Of a DNA stretch of 64,000 bases, positions 12,301 through 22,962 are shown piece by piece (positions within the stretch are counted from its first letter, which is position 1; every line of letters starts with the position of its first letter). The notes below the pieces were generated by a model. It worked only from the letters and a program-made list of their open reading frames with translations, did no database searches and had not been told where the DNA came from. Made by a program: the position numbers and the translations under genes. Source of the stretch: Ehretia macrophylla (lineage: Eukaryota; Streptophyta; Magnoliopsida; Boraginales; Ehretiaceae); NCBI GenBank assembly GCA_037974665.1, contig CM075764.1, positions 87,538,825 to 87,602,824 of the forward strand, read 5' to 3'.

Positions 12301-12309
12301 TATTTGAGA

Positions 12310-13564
12310 GGGAAAATAGCATCTTTAGTATCCATTGTTACACTGTTTTTTCAAATTAGTCCCATTGCTTCAAATGGTTTAAATCAATCTCCATTATTTT
12401 CATAAAATTTCGAATCAGAACCCAATATTTTCAAAAAGTGTCAATTTAGTCTCTAACGTCAAATATTGTTATTAAATTTAATGAAAATGAACAATGCATA
12501 GGGGTTAAATGGTAAAAGTAATATAATATCTTTATAAAATTTTAATTTAGTCCCCAAACTTTAAAAATAAATTTATTTTAGTCCCAAAGTTTACAAAATA
12601 AATTCAATTTAGTCCCCAAAATTTAGGGATGACAATGGATAATCGCTGTAATCGAAACCGATGGGTATCGGCCCAATAAAAACCTGATAACAAAAATCGA
12701 TGGGTAAACCGATAGGTTTTGATTTTTATAAGTAGTAACCGATGATAAACCGATAGGTTTTAGTTTAAGACGTTAAAAAAAATCGAAACTTGAAACCCGA
12801 TTATTAATTTATTATATAATATATAATGTATATATATCTACATATCTAATATAATATTTATAGTTGATGAAAATATATAAATAATTTTATACTAATATCG
12901 AAAATTATATCAATAGAAAATTAAAAATGGGCTATGTTTTTAAAAACATTTAAGGCCCAATACAATTATTCAAAAAAGAAACAACAAAAAAAGTTATTGG
13001 GCTTAGCCCAACTGCCCAACTAAAAAATATACTAAAAAATCTTATCTATTTAAATTTTTTACATTTAAATTAATATTTTTTTTTTTCATATTTTTGGACT
13101 CTTTTTCTATTTAAATTAAAAATTTAAATTATCGGTTTTGGTTTAGGTTATCCTCGATTTTTTTTTTATACTTGTTGGTTTCGGTTTTGGATAATGGTTT
13201 TTAAAACCATCAATTTTCGATTTCGGTTTCGGGTTTAGGTTATACTAAACGGTTTCGGTTTCGGTATTTTCAAGAACCGCAGTTAACCGAACTGCTGCCA
13301 TTCCTATCAAAATTTACAAATAAATTAAATTTACTCCTAAGCTTGTAAAAAATTTCAATTTCGTAGGGGTGGGTTGAGGTGAGATGAGTAGTTTGGTAAT
13401 TTCAATTAATTTTTAGGTGTATTTTAGTCATTTTATAAATTTTCATCAGCAAGGACTAATTTGACACTTTTTGGACATATTAGGGACTAATTTGAATCAT
13501 TTAAAATAATGGGGACTAATTTTAAAAAAAGTGAAACAATGGGGACCTCTAGTGTAATTCTTCT
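12310..13564. mobile_element. MULE-type element, 1255 bp, interrupted by an hAT element
   Basis: A perfect 9-bp duplication, TATTTGAGA, flanks the element (12301-12309 and 13565-13573). The arms are inverted copies over 100 bp or more: the left arm has TATCCATTGTTACACTG then TTTCAAATTAGTCCCATTG, and the right arm in reverse complement has TCCCCATTGTTTCACT then TTAAAATTAGTCCCCATT. The interior is repeated 'AATTTAGTCCC' sequence. The outermost bases are degenerate. No transposase is present. It carries the hAT-like element 12625-13307. Confidence 0.8.
12625..13307. mobile_element. hAT-like non-autonomous element nested in the MULE, 683 bp
   Basis: The 8-bp word CAAAATTT flanks both sides (12617-12624 and 13308-13315), the duplication length of hAT elements. 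The termini are imperfect inverted repeats (AGGGATGACAATGG on the left; ATAGGAATGGCAGCAG reading in from the right). The interior has many CGGTTT/AAACCG words near both ends and a GGGC...GCCC segment in the middle. It belongs with the related sequences at 49992-50530 and 53211-53815. Confidence 0.75.
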
Positions 13565-13573
13565 TATTTGAGA

Positions 13574-13850
13574 AGTAAGCTTTCTGAAGAAAGTCCCAAC
13601 ACTCTTAAATCCCTGTAGTAAAAGAGCAAGAAAGAACTATTAGAATAGGAAAAATTTTAAAACGTATGGGACGTAAAAATGTCCCAAACTCAAATGTGGA
13701 CCCCAAACCACGCTTCAGACTCAAACGTTGAGCCTATAGACATTTTAAAAAATGACCCATTAAAATAACCTGAATTTGGAACCATGTTAAGTTACTTTGG
13801 AAACGGAGAGAATAAACACAAAAGAATTCATATGCAATAAATATAAAATG
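13574..13850. other. unassigned sequence
   Basis: AT-rich DNA to the right of the MULE duplication. No gene, RNA or repeat is recognised before the gene-fragment candidate that follows. Confidence 0.4.
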
Positions 13851-13854
13851 AGAC

Positions 13855-13983
13855 CTAACATATGGCTCCAGATCCTTCCACTCCCATTGCCACTTAGGCC
13901 TCTCGCGGAAGAGAATTGAAAAATGCTCAGCAGGAGTTGAAGGCAAAGAAGATACACTGAAGGCGCAGATCCAAGTCTCCATT
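13855..13983 (-). pseudogene. possible host-gene exon fragment (DCC1-like?)
   Basis: The minus strand reads METWICAFSVSSLPSTPAEHF followed by a charged segment containing RERPKWQWEWKDLEPYV, then meets AG|GT, which could be a splice donor, after which the frame loses protein character. The residue pattern resembles the C-terminal region of the sister-chromatid cohesion factor DCC1, but this is from memory of the family and is tentative. Only one exon-sized piece is present and no neighbouring exons were found. It abuts an LTR-like terminus, so it may be a scrap moved by a transposon. Confidence 0.3.
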
Positions 13984-14434
13984 TGTCACGCCCCAAATTC
14001 GGCAAGGCCAAACTCGGGAACGTGATGCCGCGCGCCTAAGAAGATTTCTCTTCCTAAACTCACAAGGCTTTAACACCATAATACAAAAATCTAAATTCCG
14101 CAAAATCATTTATCAGAGTGACTAAAACTTTTAATTAAATCAAATAGTACATCTGAATACTTATTACACTATTTCGAGCTTTTCACTTAAAACTTCTCTT
14201 TCCATCATGTCAAAAGTTGTCCCAACAAAAAAGAAAAAAATGTCAAAATTTGGAAACATCCCATTAGGAACCTTGCGCTTCCACTATTCCATGAAAGGTT
14301 TCCAGCTTTATCTTCTGTCCACTTAAGATTCCTCTTGCAAAATGCACGCAAACCCATCATTCATCTAACTTCCACATACAACATCCATTTTCCAGCTTAC
14401 TGTTGTAGACTTGCAAACAACACTGATAAGAATG
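13984..14434 (+). mobile_element. LTR-like fragment starting TGTCACGCCCC
   Basis: The sequence begins TGTCACGCCCCAAATTCGG, a start used by LTRs of Tekay-like chromovirus Gypsy elements in plants. It continues about 450 bp until another LTR-like sequence begins. No matching second LTR, primer site or coding region is seen. The call rests on the terminus only. Confidence 0.35.
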
Positions 14435-14439
14435 CAAAA

Positions 14440-15656
14440 TGTCATATTTTTCTCCCTTAATTTTTAATCTTTTACACTTATTTGATGCCTAAATACACTC
14501 ATTATTCTTATATTTTGATTTAGAATGCAAATGGAGGCGTTAGGAGCAAAACGAAGCTCAATCGCGCAATTCTGGACAGTTTTGACACTGCTTCATTTTT
14601 TGGGCAGAACTCTCTCATCCGAGATCCGATTGAGAATATTCAAGATGTTGTGGAAATCCAAGAAGAAGATTTACAACTTTCATGTCTTGAGTTTTGAGAG
14701 ATATTGGCTGTATCAAGGTCAAAATTGGACGTGAAATTGTTGCACCTGTGTTGTTTAACGTTCTGGAATGTTCCTTATCTAGAAGCTTCTAGTAGATGGT
14801 GAAGGAGGTGGTGCAGGAAAATTCCAACTATTTTAGATGTCCTAATCATATTAGGACTATTCTAGCTGATTTAAGGCTTTCCTAGTTATATTAGGACTTT
14901 ACTTTACGTTATCTTTAATATTTTCCTTATTCTATTCAGATTAGGATTCCATTATTTTAGGAGATTCTGTAGGCTTCACAAACTATAAATAAGGAGAGAA
15001 ATCATAAGATTTCACATTTCTCTCTTTCTCTCCTATTATATTTTTGAAATTTCCTCATGGTTCTGCGTGGCTAAGCTTTTATTCTTGGTCAAAGGAAACT
15101 GAAGTCTCAGAATCAAGAAAATTGTGTGATCTAATTAGTTTTCATTGTTTAATTTATGCTTTAAGTATTGAATGTTCTTCTGTGTTATTTTCATGATTCT
15201 TTCGTTTAATTGCTAGGATGGCCAACTAGTTTATTATTCGTTATAATCTATTGCTAAGTTAGATATCAAATCCGTAATTGTTTGATCCCTCTAACTTGCA
15301 AAGCAATTAAGATTTAATGATTTGTTGCGTCAGAGATTATTAGATCTTAGGAAGAACGTTCAACTAAATTAAATGCAACAGCTTGTGCTTGTGTTGTTTA
15401 GCTTCATCGATCTCTCTAATTCTTAAGGCTGCTATTGGATTAAACTTTTAGCGTGTGACTAAGGTTGTTTAGTAGTTAGGGTTAATTAGGTCGTGTGTAT
15501 TCTGATTAACTACAATTAAGGAGAGATAGACAAATAATTCCAATGGTGAATATTTAAATTTTGAATTGATATATACTTGTATCAATGATCAGTTACAAGA
15601 TTCCGATGGTGGATGTTGACTTAGACCAATGTTTGTTCTTTTGATTAATTTCGACA
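14440..15656 (+). mobile_element. LTR-like sequence, about 1.2 kb (solo or truncated)
   Basis: It starts TGTCATATTTTTCTCCC and ends TTTCGACA, giving TGTC...GACA inverted termini. Around 14985-14995 there is a TATA-like ACTATAAATAAG, followed by a CT-rich tract, as in an LTR promoter. Just upstream are repeated palindromic words of the type CCTAAT...ATTAGGAC (14840-14960). No 5-bp flanking duplication was found and no internal region follows, so it is either a decayed solo LTR or a truncated end. A 20-plus-base T run lies just to its right (about 15688-15710). Confidence 0.5.
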
Positions 15657-15960
15657 CTTTAATTTGAATTGCTTTTTATTTATCTTTTTTTTTTTTTTTT
15701 TTTTTTTTTAACGTTAAACTCAAACCCCCCCAACCTTGTTCACGTAGCATAAAATTAAGGTAGATACTCTTTGTAGGAATGATCCTTACTCGCACTACTA
15801 CATTGATCTTTAAGAGTATAGGTTTTATTTTTTGGTTGCCTGCAACAACACACGAAATACCTTGTAATTGTATAAGTGTACCCATTTGATTCTAACACAA
15901 CCACAACCTCCTCATCTTCATTATGTGCATTTAGCGACCGATCATTCAGTATTGTGTTAC
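15657..15960. other. unassigned, with long T run
   Basis: A poly-T stretch is followed by sequence with no recognised gene. It may belong to the transferred segment that carries the rRNA-like remnant to the right. Confidence 0.4.
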
Positions 15961-15974
15961 ACAAAAGCATATTT

Positions 15975-16075
15975 AGGAAGGTTTTTGCATGGATGTACGG
16001 GAACCAAAGGCCATTTGTGCAACCCCTGTCAATTCTTTTGAGTTTCGGTCTTGCGACCGTACTCCCCAGGCAAAG
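15975..16075 (-). pseudogene. organelle-type small-subunit rRNA fragment (NUMT/NUPT remnant)
   Basis: In reverse complement the stretch contains GCCTGGGGAGTACGGTCGC, then AAGACCGAAACTCAAAAG and AATTGACAGGGG. This is the universally conserved '920 region' of bacterial-type 16S rRNA, which plastid and mitochondrial small-subunit rRNA share. It then decays through a CATGCAAAAACCTTCC segment that still resembles GATGCAACGCGAAGAACCTT. The cytosolic 18S version of this region differs. The fragment is about 100 bp and too short to be functional. A long antisense frame over it (15755-16105) is a by-product, not a protein gene. Confidence 0.65.
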
Positions 16076-16099
16076 TATTTCACGCAACCTGGTTGGTCC

Positions 16100-16338
16100 G
16101 TCCAAACTTATACTTTAGCACCATATCATCAAACTACTGTCCATATACTTCTCATCCAAAATTTGCCAAAATCCATTTATCTCTACAGCCGCAAGCGATT
16201 GTAATCCAGATCTAAGTTCCTCATCACTAGCTTATACCATGTCACAACAAGATATAGCTTTAATTTCCATCTACTCCAAGTCATCCATTTCTGATGCCTC
16301 ATCAAAAGTGTATGGACATATTCATGTATTTTTTGTTA
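16100..16338. other. unassigned
   Basis: No gene is recognised. It could be the degraded remainder of the organelle-derived insertion, but no further rRNA words are visible. Confidence 0.35.
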
Positions 16339-16339
16339 A

Positions 16340-16434
16340 AAAATTATTTAGCCCCCACTATAAAAAATATATTCATATAGTTGAAAAATTATGTATTTTA
16401 GTCTCCGCTAGAAAGAATTTCTGGAGTCGCCCCC
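16340..16434 (-). mobile_element. truncated hAT MITE (same family as 51221-51578)
   Basis: The reverse complement reads GGGGCGACTCCAGAAATTC, then CGGAGACTAAAATACATAA and later GTGGGGGCTAAATAATTTT. These words match the family represented intact at 51221 and 36846. Only one terminus-like end is present. Confidence 0.5.
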
Positions 16435-16790
16435 AATTCTGATTCATCAAAAGAGGTATAAGAAATACAAAGTTAGAAGTCCCCACAATTTGATAGCATA
16501 GATTTTTTTATTATGTGCAAAGAACTGTATCTTTATTAGGATGTCCTCTTAAAGATACCCTACAGAAGAAGATATTAAGAAAATAAGTAAAATAATTAAT
16601 AAAATCCGAAAAAGCAACATAAAATAGGACTACATTATAAATTTGCTAGTTACATGTGGTTGAAGATATCAGAAATAAGCTTATCATCAAATTCAAGGAG
16701 CATTAAATCATGGTGTGGGCCAAAATGAGGGTGATAAGCAATAGAGATTGATGAGTTGGGCTAAAGGTTAAAGACTGCTTCTGCTCTCGC
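16435..16790. other. unassigned AT-rich sequence
   Basis: No gene, RNA or repeat is recognised in this stretch before the second LINE scrap. Confidence 0.4.
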
Positions 16791-16794
16791 GTGT

Positions 16795-17030
16795 CGACCT
16801 AGAAGGAGGTCCTGGAATCAAAAGGCTTGCTGATCTTAATCAAGCGGCTATTGCCAAATATATTTTGATCGTTCACATGAAATAAAATTCATTTAGACTG
16901 ATAGACTTTTTGCTTACCATCTAAATGAGGTCAACCTTTAGGAGATGGAGATTCTATGTAAAGCAGCCTGGTACCAAAGAAGAATGTTGGACATCAGACC
17001 CATGCAATCTGGCATGAAATTAATATTTAT
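16795..17030 (+). pseudogene. second copy of the LINE ORF2 fragment
   Basis: Nucleotide similarity to 1130-1340 is obvious: GGAATCAAAAGGCTTGCTGA, CAAATATATTTTGATCGTTC and AGCAGCCTGGTACCAAAGAA each have counterparts there. The frame contains stops. It is a short fragment of the post-RT region of a LINE. The two copies probably derive from one family rather than from one another. Confidence 0.75.
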
Positions 17031-17109
17031 CATATGTACAAATTTTTTTTTAAAAAAAAAAGAAGAAAAAAGATTTATGTGTAAAAAATAGTAAAGAAAG
17101 CAAAACCAT

Positions 17110-17427
17110 GATATTCAACACCAAGTTGAGTTGAACATGCATGATCAAGTACACAAATAATTTCTCAATAGGAATTACATATAGTAAAAACCGTACAGAG
17201 TAGTGGTGGTCGTAAAAGCTATCAAGTTGAGAAGAGCACAATGAAGAGAAGGCTATATAAGACCACGTGAGAGAGTATTGAAACAAAGCTAAACTGATCT
17301 TCTACTATTATATCATTGTATGATTGAACTTGGTAATTTGTAAGGATTATTTTTCTCTATTAATGGATTACTGTGTATAATTGCTTCCTCAAAAATAAAA
17401 TATTTTGATACATCAAATTTTTGATTG
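17110..17427. repeat. dispersed repeat S, copy 1 (Copia insertion site)
   Basis: This stretch is closely similar to 35560-35870: both contain ACACAAATA, AATAGGAATTA, AAAACCGTACAGAGTA, AGAGCACAATGAAGAGAAGG and TATGATTGAACTTGGTAA. It has a TATATAAG motif and could be an LTR, but its own ends are unclear. The copy is cut at GATTG by the Copia element that follows; sequence after the Copia (from 24586, GATTGCAAATTCCCCC) matches the continuation in copy 2 (GATTGCAAATGCCCCT). Confidence 0.75.
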
Positions 17428-17715
17428 TGTTGTAAAATAATTATCAAAGGGCTATAAGGAAATAAAAGAAGAAATATAATAGCTAGAGAGAATAGGCAAA
17501 AGATAAAAAGAATTTCATTCTTCTTGGTACATTTTGTCTTACAAACTCTTCATATTTATATGCAAAGAATTACATTGATGATGTCATCTATGACATCACA
17601 TCTATTTATAGTCATCATTATAATACATTACTTAATTTTAATAAAGGTGTGCTTTATACCTCTTGTCCTATGAGCATCGTATGGATCTCATATTGAATAT
17701 ACAAATTTCATAACA
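17428..17715 (-). repeat. 3' LTR and polypurine tract of Copia-B
   Basis: A 288-bp LTR which on the minus strand begins TGTTATGAAATTTG and ends TTTTACAACA. The polypurine tract lies at about 17716-17726. It shares long exact stretches with the right LTR, such as GATGATGTCATCTATGACAT, showing that they are a pair. Confidence 0.85.
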
Positions 17716-18059
17716 CTCTTCTTTGGATATTCATCTCTTAAGAATATGTCTCGTTAAAACTTTTGTAAAAAAAATCCAATGGGATAAAAACTTGACGAAG
17801 AAAAAAAAGTACAATATTCTTTGTATATGTTTCTTGTACTGCATCATTAAAAACTTTGCCAGGAAAACCTAGTAGGACAAAAATTATGCAAAGGGAAAAA
17901 GAGTACAATTTGTTTAAGGTTCCCCATCATGTGGACATATTAATAATGATCACAAAGTCGACATATGTCAATCTTGGTAGCTAGATCATCGTTGGCAATG
18001 CTTCTGCGGACAATGTTGTAATGTTTTTTCTTGATTGAATTTGATAACTATTTATGTCA

Positions 18060-18900
18060 CGTCCCTTTTAAGTTTCATGCTCAAATAGAATTTTAGTGTG
18101 ACCTGCTTGTATTTGGTCTGCTTCGTTAAAACCTTACCAGAAAAAACTCAGTGAGAAAAAACTTTGGTGAAGGAAAAAGAGTACAGCGCACAAATACCTT
18201 CACCCCCTCATTTCGACCTTGTCATAGAGGTAGTTTTTTCGAGCGTTACATCCCACATTTCTAACCATATAATCACATTTGATCTTAGTGATATTATCTT
18301 CATGTAATATAGTTGGACTATTTATGTTGGAGAGTAATCCACATAATTCTTGAATGTATTATATGATAGATCTCAACTATATACATCCTAACTAATTTCA
18401 TGATTTGAAGATGATATAGTCATTCTTTGCTTTATAAATTTCCATGATATATCTCTATTACCATAGTTGAATTCTGTAGACATATTCTATTTTTGACCTT
18501 GCATTTTGAGAGTCAATAGGCAATATATATATATATAATCAATTGACGTTGATTTTGATCCTTTTTGAATAAAATGATCCAATATATGATGTTTCACAAA
18601 GATTTCCTGTATGTGCTTAAATTCATTCCAATGCATATATTGTACTTGGCTAACAAATAAGCAAATAAAGACAACATCTAGCCTTGTGGTATTAGCAACA
18701 TAGATGTGTATCTACTAAAATACTGTATATGGTACTTCTGAATCAATAATTCATTCATCATCTTTCTAATGATGATCATTTCCAATAGTGAGGAATCATA
18801 CCATGTAATACCAAAAATATAAGTTTCAGTACTTTATATAAGATAGACATATATTTTCAATACTTGATATTCAGATCAATAAAATTGTTTCTTTACATGA
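18060..18900 (-). pseudogene. Copia-B pol remnant (RNase H end)
   Basis: Minus-strand translation across stops gives SPTILHEDN near 18300 and a preceding segment with QELCGLLSNIN, corresponding to the C-terminal RNase H region of Tork/SIRE-type Copia polyproteins. The sequence between this and the left LTR carries the CTCGTTAAAAC... AAAAAGAGTACA words common downstream of Copia pol. No frame longer than about 100 codons survives. Confidence 0.6.
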
Positions 18901-21900
18901 TCTTTAAATCTCACATTATTTATGAGATATATTGTTTGCTTATGTAAGCTCTCCAAGCTTTTTTATGATATATGTCAATATATATTTGAGTAATTGCAAT
19001 CCAACAAATATATATCAAGATTTTACCACATTCTTCTAGAATGTTTTCATTGATACAAAGATCTTTGTAATCGAATATATTTCTTGATATTTTATTTATA
19101 TGGTTTAGGAATATACAGTCTTTCCAAGACTTCAGTATATATATCATTATCAAATGAATATATGCTTCCGGCATAAAGAGTCCTTTAAAGACTTCAACAT
19201 TATTTTCATGTGATTTATAAAGGTAAAATATTACTATACCCATAAACGCATGTGAAGTCCTTTTTCAAACATTACCAGGCTAATATCAAAAAATATTCCC
19301 GGAGAATATATACCAAGGTGTAATCACACAACATACTTACCCATTCCTTGTTTGTATTTAAACAATTTAAGGGAAAGCCAACTATTATGATTAATTCCTT
19401 GTAATTTCATTTCTCATAGTGATGTGGGATTGTCTCTTCATAATACAATATTCCCCCTCAATCCCATAAATATATTTCAAGTACAGTTATTTTTTGTCTG
19501 GATTGTGTCTCCTCTATTATTTTTTTCTGGCCAATCATTCAGTTGTCAACAGTCGTGAGTAGACTTCAATTCAAGATCCTCGATTTCTATCATAAAATCA
19601 GTAGCTATTGCATTTTCAAACATTGATTATGGTCAATTTATTTTTTCGATTCTATTCTCTTTCAAAAGTAATTTAACTGAGTGAGATCTCTTTATTCTCA
19701 ATACTTTGAATATTCACATCATATTTCGGTACTTGATACTCTCTTGGAGTAATATTTCTTAGTTTGATTTTTGACTCCTTATCCTGACATCTTCAAGTTA
19801 TCAAACAATCCAAAAAATACCAACTCGCATATTTTTCTCCTTTACCTTTGGAACCGATATGTCTACCACGATTTAGGCATGCAATAGACTATATTTATTT
19901 ATGTGTTTCTCAATTGAAACATCAATTCTAATAGGAGCATTTAAAGCTGGTATATATGACTTAATCATTATCTTTGCATCCGGGAATGCATTTGATAATC
20001 GATTTACAACGTTTTGCAAATCAATAATTTGTTATACTTTTATTTTGCATGAATTTATACGAGGATCAGTATTATGATACTTTTCATAAAAATTCTCATT
20101 TTTCTAGCTTTGTTTTTCTTTCCATTATACCGAGAACATCATTTTAGTAATTAACAAATCATGCTATTGAAACATATCATGTCAATGGTCCAACATATAT
20201 ATAATATTTGACGGAGTATCAAATAAAAAATTCTCAATTTCTTTATAGACCCATCTTTATGCACTTAAGGGGAGGTAATTTAAACGTATATCGCACAAAG
20301 TGTTCTCATTTGGTATTCAACCAATAGGGAGTATTTTTCTCAAGCTGTCATTATTCAATTTTTTGTAGCATATAGTATAATCTCAAGCCTAATTAGGCAT
20401 CCTCATGATTAAAGTCTAGCAAACTACTGTAAAATTTTGCTAGACACATATAAATATCCCCTTGAATTCATTTTAGTAATATAGATGACTCAGTAATCAT
20501 TATTCTTGAGTCATAAGTAGTAGGAGAAAATTAACTTGACAAAATAATCTTTTATTTCTTTATGGGTATCTATAGGAATTTTTAATAATTCCTCTTTTCA
20601 TTATTAAACCCATACTATATTGAAAACATAACATGTACCTCATGAAATTACTAAGATATAATGTATTATTCGCAACTGTGCTCGATCATTGTAGACCTAG
20701 ACATAGTGTTTTAACCCTAGTATTTTCTCTTTTCTCTCTCATATCAATAATTTTCATTTACTCTCCGCCACCCTCTATTCTTCTTCTTTTTCAATTCTAC
20801 CTCAAAAAAAATGTATGCCAATCAACAATTAGATGATGAATTTGCCAGAGCTGTGATAATTGTTGAGTGTGTTTGCATCATTCTCTTATGCCTGGCTTAT
20901 CTTTTGATCAAGATCGGACATATTCTCGGTTGATAGAATAGTGGGAGCCTAGTGCAGAGGTAAAAACATATTCGGTGTATTTTGTTTTATGATCTTGATG
21001 TAATATTGGAATTGTAATAAAATGTGTAACTTGTTTGGTATTATGTAAGTTTTTGCAGACTAGGTTGTTGACTTAGATCTATAACAGGTCACAATTCTAT
21101 TTTAGTATATCTTGTTAGCTTGTTCTATTCTTGTATTAATAACATCTATTGCAATAAATAAGTTCATGGTTTGAACGGCATATGCAAAAAAATAGAATAA
21201 CAATGATCCATAAGAAACTTGAATGATTTGACTTTATCTCTAGATACTTCACTTTGTTCTATTGCAAGAAGAATTCTTCTATTTTCCGTAAATAGGATAT
21301 CCTTTCCATAGCCAATAATCATTTAGCTGATATTCTATTAAGTAAACCATCAACTGATTAACACTGAATAAATATCATTGGCAAAAGTTTAGCCACAAGA
21401 ACAATATTAGTTAAGTATAAGAAGACTAGATAATGGTTCAATCCAAATCTTACCTTCTAAGGGCTAACAAATTAATAGTGTTGTTTTATTTTGTTTTTAT
21501 AAATAACTAGTAAGTTCAATAAATTATAAATGAAAAAGAAAATTATGGTCTAAAGTCCTGAGAACTAATAGGAGGCTGCGTGTATTCTTTTGAAACATGA
21601 ATTTGAATCTTTTTTTTTTGTCCTTCTAGTATTTTAATGCATACAATACTTCCATTGATTTATGAGAAGATTATGACAACTATGAGAATAATAGGAATGA
21701 CTTACATTTTGTTCATAATTGGTACATATATAGTATGTTCTTTATGTAGATGGATGACATTAATATGACACCTGAGTAAATTTCCTAATGCATAGCTCAT
21801 CAATCAGGTGAACCAACAATTATTATATTAAATATAATCATTGTTACTTTAACTTTTGTCTCCTATCTTTGCTTTACTTTTCTCACCTTTCTTTGATCTT

Positions 21901-22962
21901 GACCATCATAAAAAATGTAACGGCTCTTTCCAATAACGTGTAACAAACTGCATCTAGCAAGCTCTTTGTTTAGCTCTTTTTTTTGGATTTCAAAATAAGA
22001 CTTGAAAAAACCAAATCAGTGTCTGAAAATAAGATTATAATACTTTAACACTTTGTATTACGTTACAAACATAATATATAAGAAACACTGTAAAATATGC
22101 TTTTAAGCATAAGTAGACATGGTTTATCTACATACTCATTTGGATAAAACATAAAAGGAATAGCACTGTGCTGCAGTAGAAGATAATTCCAACACAAATC
22201 AAATCATTTCTTACATAATCACATGGATGGATTAACTAAATGCCTACGTGTCTTTAAAAAAAATGTGTACAGCACATCTTTTTGCACACTTATATATATC
22301 AGCTTAATATTGATCATTACAGTCTCGTATTTTTTGGTCCTAGCTCAAAAGTTTTAGGCATGCATAAGCAAAATGATCATTGATTTCACACTCATCAAGG
22401 GTTTAATGAGGCGACAACCGAAGAGAAGTAAAAGCTAAAATAAGTCCAGTTATAAAGTTATGGTAGCAAATATTAAGAAGAACAAATTGAGCAATACCTA
22501 TGTCGATATACTTTTAGATTAACATTGTTATAGATATGGGTTCTTAAAACTTGATAAGTAAATGATAAATCTAGTAAAGTTATGCCAGCCGTCATGTATG
22601 TCAGTCAGTCCACCAAAGTACGTAACATTGTTAGCATCATCACTGCCAAGAGTTTATTATGAAAAACTGAAGAATAAAACAAGAAGAATCAAAACTTACC
22701 TGATGAAGTTGATGAGGAATCTTGTCAACAATCCCGTTCTGGTTTCTCCGATATTGATTGAATCGAGCAGTTGGTTTCTTCGCTTCTTTAGCTACTATAT
22801 CCCTTTTCTTTTTATTTTTACCATGAACAGAATTGAGCTCGTGCTTGGTTGGTCAGCTTCTAATGAGTGATTATCAATAGAGACGGTACATGCTTAAGTT
22901 AGGACGTTAATCTTCATACTTATAGCAAGTGATTATCGGTAGAGACTTTTGTGCTGATAATG
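18901..22962 (-). other. degenerate internal region of Copia-B
   Basis: About 4 kb between the RNase H remnant and the 5' LTR. It is very AT-rich, with stops in all frames, and I could not place gag, protease or integrase with confidence. A short + strand CT-rich leader-like segment followed by a small open frame occurs at about 20700-20930; its origin is unknown and it may mark another nested piece. Confidence 0.45.

Noticed and set aside
15755-16105. 116-codon minus-strand frame with protein-like length
   Set aside because: It overlaps the rRNA-like remnant; the conserved bases follow the rRNA motif, not codon structure, so it is a by-product frame.
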